Shown here piece by piece: positions 34,076-45,719 of a stretch of DNA of 64,000 nucleotides. Position 1 is the stretch's first letter; every line of letters begins with the position of its first letter. A model generated the notes under the pieces. It saw only the letters and a list, made by a program, of their open reading frames with translations. It ran no database searches and was not told the origin of the DNA. The stretch is from Hysterangium stoloniferum (taxonomy: Eukaryota; Basidiomycota; Agaricomycetes; Hysterangiales; Hysterangiaceae), in contig WHVD01000055.1 of assembly GCA_015178975.1 (NCBI GenBank), forward strand, positions 124,001 through 188,000, given 5' to 3'. The position numbers were made by a program, and so were the translations under genes.

Positions 34076-36785
34076 CAGTATGTTGTTTGAAGAATTCTTA
34101 AGCCCTGACAGACCTTCGTGGTGCTGACAGTGTGCTTCCAAACAATCTCCCCTTTCAATGAAATCCTCATGGGATATAGAAATGTATACTTCCCCACACT
34201 GGGGTTCTTCGTCTCTGGGTGACCTCTCAATTATTTCGTGATCTTCAGGGGTAGCAGTATAAGCAGGAATGAAAATCAATTCACTTTCGACATTATATAC
34301 TCACGTTCCTATACTTAGTCCATAAACTGCTTCATATAGTTTTTGCTCCTCCACCTCCTCCAAAGGATTCTGCCCAGACCATAGATTCAACGAGACATAG
34401 TGAGCCATTTTACCTGAGTGAGGACAGTCAATTTTGAAGTGTTCTATGCTCCCACAAATCCAACACTCTTTGGGGGGTCTAGTGCTACTCCTTTTGTCAC
34501 TCCTCTCAAAGAAGAGCTTCCCATGTCATTTCTCTCATGTAGGATTGGTCCTTCCTGCTCTGGGAGTCTTCATTGTGCCCTTGTCATCTACTTCGCTGGC
34601 GAGGACCTGAGGGAGGTGGGTGGAATCAGGGGAAGTTTGGGCAGGCTCTGGGGCCTCCAATTCTAATTCGTTTTTTTCTGCGACCATGACCCGAGGTCTA
34701 ATGGGGCAAAACCTATCTCTATGTGTTTGATTCCAGGCATTAATTAGAGCTTCCTGTAAGTTATTGGCATGTGCTTGGAGGCTCATGATGTCATTGATGG
34801 CTTGTCCTTGTATTAAGTATAACCATTCCATGGGCAGGGTAAGTATTAACTGGCGAGTCTCCTCTTCCTTTTCTTGGTAGAACCCGTATAGGAATCTGTA
34901 GAGCTTAACTCTTCTTTGAATATACTGCACGGGGGTTTCACGGTCGTGGTGGGGCTGGCGAAACCTCATTTCTTCCCATTCTAAGGACAAGGATTCATGC
35001 CATCATGTACCCAATAACCCTTCGACTATACTCCAAAGGAAGGATCTGTGCGATTGACTGAATTCAGTGTGATGCTCATGATCCAGAGTAGTCCACCAGA
35101 CTTTCATGTTTCCTTTGAGTCGTCTGGGAAGAGCAATACCTAGAATCGTCATCATGGATTCTGAGATTTCCGACAAGCTCATAATGTCCATTATGTAGTC
35201 CAGTGCCTTAGATTGCGAGCCGTCATATTCTGGGAGATCAGACCATTTGATTTTGAGATCGTTGGTGTTCAAAGTCAACTTCCCAGTGTCGGTCTCAGGA
35301 GCGGCACTCCTAGTGTTCTTATTAGTACCTGCTGGGCCTCCTGGGTTTCTCGGGTTTCACCTTTTCTCGTTCCAGTCTCTTCTGTGGTCCGAGTCACTGG
35401 ATCCATCAGAAGAATCCCCAGGTGATCCTCCTGGGGGAAGAAGGGGGCCTGCAAAATTGGCAAAGGTGGGAGAGTGTTGTTCGGGTAAGAAGTTCCCCTC
35501 CCAGGTATTTGTCCAGTGATTCCTTCAACGAAGGTGGTAGCAAAGGAAGAACGGTTTTGGTTTGCGATGGGTCTAATAGGGACGTTGGAGTGACTAACCG
35601 TCGTAAAGGGGGAAGCTACTTCAGATCCAAAAGCAACTCGACAGCAGGGAGTATCTGGCTTTTCATTCCTTCATGGTCTGTTTGAAGTTCCTGGTCTGCA
35701 GTCATCCTGGGGTGGTATGCTGAGGGTCTTGACTCCGCTGGCCAGAAGGATGGGCACGATGGATTTCTCGTGGAGTCTTCCCAAGATCTCCTCCCTCGTA
35801 TCCTGGGGAAAACTCTTGAGAATAGATTTACGGTTGAGAGAGTGCAGTAAGCTAGTGCCGGGGGATCCTTGGAGATCTCGAATGAAGGTTTCGGACATGT
35901 GAGCCGGGGAAGTGGGTACTTGGGTACTATTATCATATGAGTGGAGAACTTCCATGAACAACTTGTCTCATTTCTCATGGCAGCGAATGAGCCTATGTCA
36001 CAGGCTGTGGTAGGTGAATGGGAGGTTCAGAGAGGCTTCGTATAGGGATCTTTCCAGTGTATGCATATAAAGATACCGGTAATCCACCTTAGGCACTGTT
36101 CCACCCTGATCTAGGATCACATGTAAGATCTGTAATGTGTTATCGTGCATGGCCACTAGGTGAGAATCTGTTCGAATAACACTAGCCTTATACATCCTCT
36201 TCCAGCGACATCAATAGTGACAAGTTCCTCAGACCACTCAGGAAGCTGCTCTGCCAGCTGGTCTATAGTACCGGTTTGGGAAAAGAAAGAATCGGTGATC
36301 ACAATGCTATTCAACCTGCCTAACCAGACAGACACTTCTTTCAGCATGTTGGGGTATCCGTCTAAGTAGTCTGCAGCTACTGCATCAACTTCCTTCTCTT
36401 CAATTTGTTTCAAGTAGTATTCATCCCACTTGTCATTTGCTGGTTGAGTGAAATATACCTGACCCTTAAAGGGATTCTGCAGCATTACTTGGGGTGGTGG
36501 AAATTTTAGACCGGTGTCGTTTCTGTTTGCTCAAGCAGTAAGGAGTCCGAGAGTTCCCGACAACTTAAAATAGGAGTTATCCTTGCTCATTCTAGTAGAA
36601 TCACTCGTGGGAGGCCCGCATTCACCTTGTGAGGGCTCCAAGACAGTATCGGCCTCTTGAGTCATTAGAGATGACTTTTGTGTCATGACATTACTGGGTA
36701 GCCCTAAGCTGGGATATTCCTTTCTAGTTCGAGGGGCACCTGCAGGTGTAGGAATTCGAGTGGTTCCGCCACTGGTTAAGGTCAT
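34070..36785 (-). pseudogene. Ty3 gag region (second copy), broken
   Basis: The minus-strand start at 36785 is followed by the same domain order as the element at 10940-14000. The N-terminal region matches (VSVWLGR; LQILHVIL; VPKVDYRYLYMHTLERSL), then the gag core (IKWSDLPEYDGSQSKALDYI, 35278-35003; VQYIQRRVKLYRFLYGF), then the zinc knuckle CWICGSIEHFKIDC (near 34455), then the region before the protease. Stops near 36536, 35020, 34530 and 34520 are TGA; frameshifts occur near 35600-35280. The copy ends at about 34070 at the pogo transposon, and the protease and the rest of pol are missing here. Confidence 0.88.
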
Positions 36786-36832
36786 AATACTACTAGCTGA
36801 TTATTCATGTGGATCGCAGTGAATGAGGGTCT

Positions 36833-36846
36833 GGCTCAGATCACCA
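36833..36846 (-). promoter_or_regulatory. Primer-binding site of the second Ty3 copy
   Basis: TGGTGATCTGAGCC on the minus strand, one base after the LTR end. Twelve of 14 bases match the site of the first element. Confidence 0.65.
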
Positions 36847-36847
36847 C

Positions 36848-37539
36848 TGTAAAGGGTCGAATCGTTTACCACTCAATATGTGATTGTTATCAACTAACAA
36901 TAGTGTAAAGAACGATCAACTAGTAGTTTTAGATAGTAAAATTGTAGATTACAATCAACCTTCAAGGTGCGATTGGTAGGTGATTACAAGGGCGGATCGA
37001 CCTTACGGTGCAATCTGACTGTGTAGCTAGTTGGCCCGATGGCCGAGTAGATAAGGGAAGGAGTTTATCGCGAGAAGGGAAGAATAATCTAGAGAAGTGA
37101 GCAATGCTGGATGTTCTTACTGTGCGAAGTGATAACTTGAAGTCGAGCCAATTAATAATAACACACTTTGACTATTTCAGTGTGAAGAGTCATTATGGAT
37201 AATTGGAGATGTGAGAGAGAGAGAGAGAGAGAGAGTCTTGTTAGATGATACCCTGAACCAGTACTTGCATCTTGCAGGTAATGGTTGTCAGGGTTGAAAA
37301 GCATCTAACATTCTCTCGTGTGACTACTACTGTGACATGCACATACTTCTTGTGGGCTAGAGCGCCCACAAGCATATGTGGACTCTCAAACTAATAAAAA
37401 GGGAATATGGCCCGTATTTATGAGTGATAGAGAAGGAAATAAAAGTATAAAACATAAAGGAAATAAAGGAAATATAAAGTGGCTAAAGGGTAAGGCTTAG
37501 AGTCTTTAGTCGCGCCTCCTATGCGACCTATCCTTCACA
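36848..37539 (-). repeat. 5' LTR of the second Ty3 copy
   Basis: In minus orientation it starts TGTGAAGGATAGG and ends CCCTTTACA, directly before the primer-binding site. It contains an inverted pair cttgtgggc/gcccacaag (37351-37380), comparable to the cttgtgggcgc block of the first LTR, but otherwise it is a diverged LTR. Confidence 0.75.
37209..37234. repeat. (GA)n microsatellite
   Basis: About 12 GA dinucleotides inside the second Ty3 LTR. Confidence 0.9.
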
Positions 37540-38940
37540 CCCAGGATTCCCATCTGCCTGTTTGAAATTGGATGACATGATCTCGTGAGGGCACAGCCTA
37601 TAAGCTGAAGCCAAGTCCTCCATGTATGCACCCTTAACACAAGTCAGGGTTGAGACACAAGAGCAACAATTGGGCACCCAGTGTTAGAGTTAATTGTTTC
37701 TGTAGCCTCAGGAGAAAACACCTGAAATGGAAGGACATTTTAATTAGAGAAGGTATTAGCATTATCAACACATTTTTTTTATTTTCTTTCAATTACTAAA
37801 ATATTACCACCAATACACTCATATGTCTGTTGTATATGTTGAAAAGCACCATCGTCACTGCTACTGATTTGCCATTGAAAATGCTGCTGATTGAAAAACT
37901 GTAATTGCTAGTAACCATCAATTCATGTCACTTTCTCCACATAAAATTTGGATACTGTAAGGGCAACCCCTGTAGCCTGCGGTACTCACACTAGGCTAGC
38001 AGGAGGGAATCTGAAGATATATTAGAACTAATACATACATACAGACAACTACCTAACTCACCTAGCAGGAGGGAATCTGAAGAGAAACAGTCTAAGGAAT
38101 TCCCCCTGCCAGGTGTGACCCATAGGCACCCAGTAGTCTAAAAATAACTTTACCTATTACAGAACAGAGGTTCTTCCCACAATGGAATATTACTCCTATG
38201 AACTTCTGAAGTTAGTCCTCTACTCTACATATTAGCCAGAGTGGTTGATATCCACAAGGAGAGAGAATGTGACAAAGGCAGGGGTTGGACTGTGGACTCA
38301 GGGACTTCAATGAGATGAGAAAATGGTGCTTCCTAGGGTTTGTGACAGAGAGTCCCCTGACAGGTGGGTATTAAGTACCGATAGATGAAAGTGACCTTCA
38401 TAGATGTGAGCAAAGTATGTATTAGGTAGGCAAGGTCATACATATTTATTGTATTGCTCAATACACAGAAACCACCCTAGAATGCCTACTTTGGAAATCA
38501 TGGTGGCAATATGTATAATGATTCTATCATGTCACGTTATATTTCTTTCTCTTTTTTTTTGCCAGTAATAGTGCTATGGTGAACAACACATTTCAAATGA
38601 GTACTAGTAGTATCAAATTTGAGAGGTGGGCCATTTTTTGGAAGCAGTTTAGATGTGAAATGATGTATATTCATATTGACTGTATGCATTTACTCTGCAG
38701 AGTATCAAGAAGAAAGGGTTCTGGGCAGCTTCTCATTTGATCAAATCCTTGGACTCAAATGTTTCTTCCTAAAGTCTCATTTTTTTTTTGATGAAGAGAT
38801 TTTCCATTGTGACTTGGGATGGCTCAGAAGAATTGTTAACCTTGTCAAACAAATGCATTGGCTTCTGAGTGAATAAAATGTCCAATTGCTGGAATATAAT
38901 TTAACTACTACCAAAATTTGCCTAATATAGGGTAGAGTAA
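37540..38940. other. Intergenic, no gene recognised
   Basis: AT-rich. A 22-bp word ctagcaggagggaatctgaa occurs twice (about 37996 and 38063). No coding signal or transposon end was recognised. Confidence 0.45.
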
Positions 38941-39060
38941 GTAGTAGTTAGCTATGAAGTGCAAATAATCTAGCCAGGAAAAATCTGAAAATACTTGCAG
39001 AGAATTAAGTAAAAGTAGGCTGGTTTAAGTCTACCCTCTAAATAAGGTTGCTCATCTCAC
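38941..39060 (+). repeat. Direct repeat DR1
   Basis: About 120 bp starting gtagtagttagctatgaag. It aligns in the same orientation with 47174-47275, with small indels. It lies upstream of the first Crinkler-header gene. Confidence 0.85.
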
Positions 39061-39235
39061 CTCCTAATTCCAATCTTAAATGTTTCCTGATCATAGAGCA
39101 GTTCTCAGCTATTCAGAGGGACTTATGCTAGTGTTATCGCAGGCTTCCAACCTTGTCCTGCTGTGAAGCCAATGGCAAATGTGGCAGTAGTGCCTTCACC
39201 CCAGGTCCAGGGAATCTATGCACTTATGACACAGG

Positions 39236-39560
39236 TTGCTGTTGCCCCCTTTTTCCTACTGTTGTCCTGCTGTTGCCCCCTTTGTCCTGCTGCTGCCCCT
39301 TTGTCCTGCTGCTGCCCCCTTTGTCCTGCTGCCCCCTTTGTCCTGTTGCCCCCTTTGTCCTGCTGCTACCCCCTTTGTCCTGCTACCCCCTTTGTCCTGC
39401 TACCCCCTTTGTCCTGCTACCCCCTTTGTCCTGCTACCCCCTTTGTCCTGCTACCCCCTTTGTCCTGTCCTGCTGCCCCCTTTGTCCTGCTGCTACCCCC
39501 TTTGTCCTGCTCCTGCCCTTTGTCCTGCTCCTGCTCACTTTGTCCTGCTGTTGCCCCCTT
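39236..39560 (+). repeat. 17-20-bp minisatellite
   Basis: About 18 copies of ctaccccctttgtcctg and variants (ctgttgccccctttgtcctg). It gives Leu/Pro/Cys-rich ORFs in three frames, which are artefacts of the repeat. It lies between DR1 and the first Crinkler-header gene and is absent from the second copy. Confidence 0.92.
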
Positions 39561-39810
39561 GACAAGTGATTCAAGAGTCAATTGAAATTGAATATGTCTG
39601 GTTGGTTTACTCATGGTGAGCTCATATTAAATATCTATCCTTCTTTTCTGACAGATAGTGGAGTTTTGTCAACAAATGCACAGTTTTTTCAGAAAGTGTG
39701 CAGTTTTATTAGCAGGTATGCAGCTTTATTGAGAGGCTTCCACAGTCTTAGTTTGACACTTTAGGGGAAATGACCATGTCCTTCTCTGTATCATCACCAA
39801 CAATGCCTGC

Positions 39811-41029
39811 ATGCCTGTGAGCGATGTCTTTCCAGTGGAGGTGCCCTCAAGTATCAGTATCGGCAAACTCAAGGAGAATATCCTTGAGCAGGGCCCATCC
39901 ATCCTTCACCAGTGGAAAGCACCTGATTTCTTCATCTGGAAACCAATCAACCTTGCGACTGACCCCACCACTCTCATTGACAAAGTTCAGGCTTTGCAAC
40001 TCCACCAAAACACTCACAGAGAGGATGGCAACAAAGCAACATTTCTCAATGTGGCAGATGTGGTCTCAGCAGTATTCAATAAGGGACCAACATTGAAATA
40101 TGTAAATGTCCTCATCCAGCTGCCAGCAAGTAGGGACTTGGACCAAGCCACAGGTTTGTTGATCCACCTACTTTTGTACATTTGTCCTGACACATGTGAA
40201 CTCAGGCCCAGAACCTAGCCCTTCCAAAGGATTAACTGCCAAAGGTGTGTTGTCTGACAGCTTTAACTGTATCAGCTGTTTCAACTGGCACCCAGGTCTC
40301 AGGCAGTTGGACCCTGTATTACACCTTATGATCAACATGAATAGTTTCAGCACAGTACAAAGTGAAAATGTTCTTTTCAAACTCAAACTATACAATTTCT
40401 ATATTGAACCAAATACTATCATTTTGTGGTACCCAGAAATGCTTACTTGCAGTCTTACTGGTGTTGCTCTCTCATGCAGGGCAATAGTTGCAACACACCT
40501 CTGGAAGCATCCAAATGGCATAATACAAGATTGGTTTGGTTTTGATGACATTGATGATCCTCGTAATGGCCTCTTGTTATATAAACCGATAGAAGAAGCC
40601 TATAATCGCCATCTCCTGTGCTTCTATCAAGATATCCACAAGAACCTGCGATGCCGTGTGCTTTCTAAAAGCCTTCGAACCATGACATTCAATGCTTTTT
40701 TCACTAGCAACTGGGTGCAAAGAGTATCACACATTGAGTCAGGTGAAGTTCAAAAATCTTCCTCAATCCTACAGCAAGCAGGTTTTTCAACTTATGAAGA
40801 TCTTGAACAACCCAATGCATACCTGCGATTCCCTCCAACTCACGAGCCCTTTAGACGTGTTCTAAACCTTCATGCTATCTGTGCATACAAACTGGCTGTG
40901 GAGCGAGGAGATATTACCATCAGTGACATCAACTTTGAAGAGCTTGATTTTAGTGAATCAAATTACTCCAATCGGGGTGCAATTGAAAGTTGGAGGCAGA
41001 GCGTGGCAACTTCTCTTGACGAGTTATGA
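39811..41029 (+). CDS. Crinkler-header protein with HNH-like C-terminus, copy 1
   Basis: The first exon (39811 to about 40197) encodes a Crinkler (CRN) N-terminal, ubiquitin-like header: FPVEVPSSISIGKLKENI, then DFFIWKPI. In-frame sequence continues upstream to a possible acceptor at 39764 (ctttag), adding VLLCIITNN, which matches the first header strand, so a short 5' exon is probably missing from this model. An intron lies between about 40195 and 40300. The second exon ends at 41029 (TGA) and carries an HNH_2-like core: CSLTGV near 40449, HLWKHP near 40498 and DDPRNGLLLYKPIEEAYNRH near 40555. The usual third His after the Asn is not in the standard place. No internal stops. CRN proteins are intracellular effectors; the nuclease role is inferred. 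It is an inverted paralogue of 45720-46953. Confidence 0.65.
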
Positions 41030-41584
41030 CTGAACTAGTGAGTTTCAATGTTTACAATGTGATAAAAGATCTATCAAGTCTAATTTAGAATGTAACGTGT
41101 GCCACATAGGATGTTGATTTGGTGTGTTATTACGACTTTGGACCTGAATTCAATTGAGTCCTGGGGTCAGCTCAGACGGAGACGAGATGAAAGGGAGATG
41201 ATTGAATCGAAATAGTATTTTATTTTTCAGATGTTTGATTCTGGGATTGAATTAGGTATTTGGTATATTCATGTAGTGAGCGTTACTATTCCCCAAATAT
41301 CTAACAAAAATGGGACGTTAAATATTTCTACTGAGGGCATTTAACAAATGTTAGCAATCGACAAGCATCATGCGTTTCTACGTGCTGCCGAACAAGTGTG
41401 TACAAGGAAGAAATGAAGCTTGTGGAACAACTGTCGCCATTCCTTCTGTATTGGAGGTGCCTCATTTTTCTTGGCATAAGGAGTTGATCTGGAAATAGTA
41501 TGGTTAGTGGGCAGATGGAAATTCTTATTTACGAGGCTTACATTAGAGCCTTTGAACAGATTACACATGAGAAACATTACGAGG
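41030..41584. other. Intergenic, no gene recognised
   Basis: It follows the first Crinkler-header gene. A minus-strand ORF at 41368-41610 overlaps the end of the glucan-synthase relic but has no recognisable motif. Confidence 0.4.
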
Positions 41585-42521
41585 TCAGCATCTTGGGCGG
41601 GCGGCGTCATCTTGCCGCGGTCGAAGGGCAGATTTTTTTAGCGGGTGAGCGGCGAGTCTTCCCACGCATACTCGGTAGAGATAACGCTCTGCCACTACCC
41701 AACCCTGCAGATATTCAGCATTAGACGAGGCTGGATAGTGGTGAGTGGCACCATCCCTGGCCTGCAACTGCTTCAAGTACTCGAAGAGTGTTACGCGAGT
41801 ATTTTTATCCTCCTCCCTAATGATCTCCTTGAGAGAAAGTAGAATTTTCTCAGAGTAATGCGGGGTTAATACCGTAAACGTAGGCATCGTGTTCAACATG
41901 AATCGCACGGGTGAGCGACTGAGCAAAAAAGGAAATACGGTCTCACTGCCGCTAGGGAAAAATTCGCCCTTAAAGCCCTTCTCGGCCTGAGAGATGAAAG
42001 GCGGCGCATGGAGGATACAGCGACCATCGACCTCGGATTGAATGCTAATCAGTGCACACCGGTTCCCGAAAATAACGCGGTGGTAAAGAAGCTTTCGGAG
42101 AGAGATGTTCGTAGAGAGGATGATTGCATTCCAGATCTGAGAGACAAGGACCTCTCTGTCAATACACTACTATATCAAAAGATAACGCAAGGCACCTTCG
42201 GTTTATACTTGACTTCCATATCCCCGATGGCCAATATCTTCGCATAAATCCTCTTAGGGAGCCGCGTATAAATATCTGCCAAACTGACAACAAACGACTT
42301 CGCCATACTGAATACCGTGTTCCAAATGATGTACAACAGGAACGTGTCCAAAGAGAAGGACAAGATCCATAACATACATAATCGTCAGAGTAAACGTCGT
42401 CCTGCAACCTGAACGATCATGCGCACCAGAAATCAGGTCACGGAATGAGAAGAAATACGATTCGGTAAATTTGCAGCCAAAGACGAGCGCCCACAGCGCG
42501 ATAGAAGCCATATGCAAGTAC

Positions 42522-44092
42522 CACTGGCGCCCCCCGCTATGACATTCCCAAAATGGTACTGATTACAAATACCATAGAAAGGCACAGTCCTAGGCATAAA
42601 CGCTACGCTATTACTATTATCAATCATCCGCAATGTTAAATGAGGACAGGTTAAAGACTTGTAACCATTCCCTGTCTGCTTTTCGGAGTAATTATCGGGA
42701 AGTATATGTAACCCCAGAACATAGTTCCTGTCTGATTCAAATTCAATTGTTTTTAGAAAGTACAACAAGACTTTACAATGCAGTAATGGGTATTCAGATA
42801 TTTCTCAGAGAATACCATGTTTTACCGTAGTATGCCACCAGCACTTGCTGAGGCAACAGTAAGCATTGCCGGGATTGGACCTTTGCTTGCACGAGGCAAC
42901 GACGACAGAAGCAAAACAGCAGATGCAGCCACAGTAGGTTTGACACACCTAGCGTCCTATCATATAATATATGCTGCGGAAGCAAGCCCACCTATTGCGC
43001 CTTCGACACCGTTGTTTGATCCTTTACGAATTCGGTCCGCGCTTCAAAGGTACAACGCGCCAACACTGAATTAAACATTATTAAACTTCACGTTGAACAG
43101 AGTCGACGTCCACACACATACCCTACTCCGGTTACAATAGAGGGTATGGATCGTGTTCTGGCAAACCCGATTACTCCCCCGACAATATACAGAGCGCCGA
43201 CGAGATATGCGGGATATGCGGACTGTTGCAGAAATTTGCTACGTAGGGAGTCAAAATAAGAGTTTTTAAAGAGATCAGTTATCCTGGAAGCATTTGACGA
43301 GCCAAAAATCTCTGAAAGTATCAGGGCAACATAGTACATTGGCCCGATTTTCCACTGCGCTTTCCTTGCCAAAGCCCCTGGCAGCGGTGTAAAGGGCTAG
43401 AATATGTCAGTGGAATTTGGCGAGGACAGATGAGGCCACAAACATTATAATATACATTTTGTCCACCAACATGCATCATAGCACTGCTGAAATTTGAGTA
43501 CGGCATCTGAAGAGCCCAGTCCAGTCCCCAAAGCGCTGCCCCGAAACTGTCAGACAGGCCAGGAAAACCTCCACACGATGCTGTGTTGATTTCCATCATA
43601 ATTAGCGGTTTTCCGTGCTCTTGTGCAACATTTGAGGTATTCAGGTTAAGCCAGCATTCGAGAAACTGCCAAGGTGTGGCTCATGTACTCCGGGAGTGTA
43701 TCTTGCGACTGTTTAATATTGCCGTGCCTCTGTAATGATGGACAGAATGTTTTAAAAATTAACCGAAAAGGTCAATAGTCGGTTCACTTACATCAGGGAT
43801 CATCTGAGCTCCTCTCCTCTGTCCCATCTGATACAGTTGACTGACATTGGGTGGAAGGTCTATCCTCATCACTGCTTGTGCTTGGGGACTTTTTCCTCTT
43901 GTTTCCATCTTTTTGTATGCAGTTGGACTTGATGGTGGCACATCTTGTTTTCTGGTCAAGTCTGACATGCTCCCAACAGGACTCACAAGCCTTGTGTTAC
44001 TATCCCCAGCCACCTTCTTTGTTCAGATTGTTTAGATTTGTAATAATTTCCTTTTTTGGGAAATGTCATAGTGGCGCCTGTGTTCGTTAAGT
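42522..44092. mobile_element. TIR-bounded insertion carrying a GH79 fragment
   Basis: The ends are inverted relatives: CACTGGCGCC...CTATGACATT at the low end, and CACAGGCGCCACTATGACAT in reverse complement at the high end, with ATTACAAAT further in on both sides. AAGTAC flanks both ends (42516-42521 and 44093-44098), a possible 6-bp target duplication. It splits the FKS relic at SYAHMSRT / MASIALW. No transposase is seen. The exact terminus at the high end is uncertain by about 10 bp. Confidence 0.65.
43050..43690 (-). pseudogene. Glycoside hydrolase family 79 (beta-glucuronidase-like), C-terminal catalytic fragment
   Basis: Minus-strand sequence HGKPLIMMEINTASCGGFPG (near 43640-43575) carries the catalytic nucleophile-Glu region of GH79. 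Then come LSDSFGAALWGLDWALQMPY, HVGGQNVYYNV (43450), WKIGPMYYVALILSEIFGSS (43365-43300) and QQSAYPAY (43230). GH79 enzymes remove glucuronic acid from proteoglycans. The fragment lacks the N-terminal barrel half. A short intron or deletion lies near 43440-43370. It is inside the TIR-bounded insertion. Confidence 0.75.
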
Positions 44093-44880
44093 AAGTACGG
44101 CTCATATGTGCATAGCTGGCAGTGAAGGTCTGACTGGCGAGGAACTTGCGGGACTTGCCAGCGCGACGCGATCGCCAAACATGCGGCCCTGACTGCAAAT
44201 AGGATCGTCACGAAGAATTGCACGATGCCGAGAATGAGCGGGAGCTGATTGGAGGAGGAATCATGGCGATGTAGAACGTGGCCCAGCAGTGAGAGTGAGC
44301 ACGATGAAGAGGAATAGGAGTCGACGGGTGAGTTGTTCCACGTCGTGGGAATGTACGCGGATTCAATGACAGTCGCGAGGATCATGATTACAGTGGCGAC
44401 CGCTTCACCGAGCGCTGTAACTGACCAAGTCATTGCAGCTGTCGGTTTCGTGTTCAAGGCCGGTGCAGAAATGGTGGGCGAATTGAATGCAGTGTAGTAC
44501 CAGGGTGGAGAAAAGAACGGCGTTCATAGTAAGTCTTGAAAAAGACGCGACCCAATCGATGCGGTCGAAATGCATAAAGCGTTGCGGAGCAGGAATCTCA
44601 ACGAGGCGTTTCTGCAGGCGAGAGATATGAGGAAATTGACACGAGAATGCAACCCAACAACGTACCCCGCTAGTCGGTATGATACGAGCAAGGCCTTCTG
44701 GGTACTCAATAATTTTGGCGTGGTCGCGCTCGCGACGAAGGAAGTGGTATGAAGGTTTAACCACCGCGGGCAAGTAGAGACCTTCCCGGGTCTGACATTC
44801 AGGCGAGGATAATAGTAATCTGCACATTTAAAAATGAAGCAAAGACACTCGGGAATGAATCGGACCTGTGCGGCGGTAAA

Positions 44881-45719
44881 TTTCCATCGTTTGGTTTTTA
44901 ACAATTACTTAGTCAAGGTCTCTCACTGCAGCGCATTGCGCGAAGACTCTTGTTACGGCAGCATCGTCGGGCAATGTCCTTCTTCAACAGTGTACGAAGC
45001 TGCTGGTACGAAGCATGATCACCTACATTGTGACGAGCCAGAAAAACAAAAAGCTCACGTCGCAGCAACGGAGGAAGTACCTTTTCTACTCTGGTTCCAG
45101 CTCTGTCAGAGGCATCGCGTATGTTTCACGTAGCAATGTCTATTACGATTACAATTTTTGACACTGCTTTAGGGCCGGCCGCCCTTGGTATTTTCCTTCC
45201 TACCGTTTAATCCTAGATCCGTCGAAAGCAGCAACCTCTTCGATTCATACGCAGGCCGTAACATAACTCTTGAATCTCGCTACGGGATCCCTGGAAAGTT
45301 GGATCAGACAGTGCGTGATATGTTGGAGGCGTCAATTCGACAGGCCTTAAGTGGCAACAAAGCGCCTCAGCAATCAACCGCAGCAAAACCTCAGATATTT
45401 TCAAGATCGTTCTAATTTCTTTTCCGCGTTTCACTCCCGGAGAAGTCGTCCAAGTCATCGTCTCTCACATCGAAGAGCGAGTTTGGCACTAACATCGAAG
45501 TTTTTCCACCGCATAATCATTCCGTCGTTTCTCGACTTTATCCACATTCGGTGTGACCCTCAGGCTAGTTGAACATGCAAATGTTAAATAAATGCATTAT
45601 TCATGAACTATGGATTCTATTGTTACCAATGTGTATCTAGCATATGAAAAAAAATATTAAATTGAACAAGCTGATTTGACATGTCTGTCCAAGATCAATG
45701 TAACTTGGTATCAAAGTTT
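44881..45719. other. No gene firmly recognised
   Basis: A plus-strand ORF at 45185-45415 (76 codons) and overlapping short ORFs have no known motif. The stretch separates the FKS relic from the second Crinkler-header gene. Confidence 0.4.

Larger units (their letters stand above)
41585..44880 (-). pseudogene. 1,3-beta-glucan synthase (FKS type) relic, split by an insertion
   Basis: Minus-strand segments read in the order of the FKS family: RFIPECLCFIFKCADYYY (44860), SPECQTREGLYLPAVVKP (44800), RERDHAKIIEYPEGLARI (44735), QRFMHFDRIDW (44570), then the membrane segment with ATVIMILATV (44395), SNQLPLILGIVQFF (44240) and KFLASQTFTASYAHMSRT (44150). After an insertion at 42522-44092 come ASIALWALVFGCKFTESYFF (42505), [20 protein letters not shown] (42260) and MPTFTVLTPHYSEKILLSLK (41885). 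FKS synthesises cell-wall beta-1,3-glucan at the plasma membrane. The N-terminus and the rest of the catalytic part are missing, and frameshifts and deletions are frequent, so this is clearly a relic. Confidence 0.85.

Noticed and set aside
39153-39585. Three overlapping ORFs of 108-140 codons rich in Cys, Pro and Leu
   Set aside because: They are open in all three frames because the minisatellite lacks stop words; no start or domain supports a protein.
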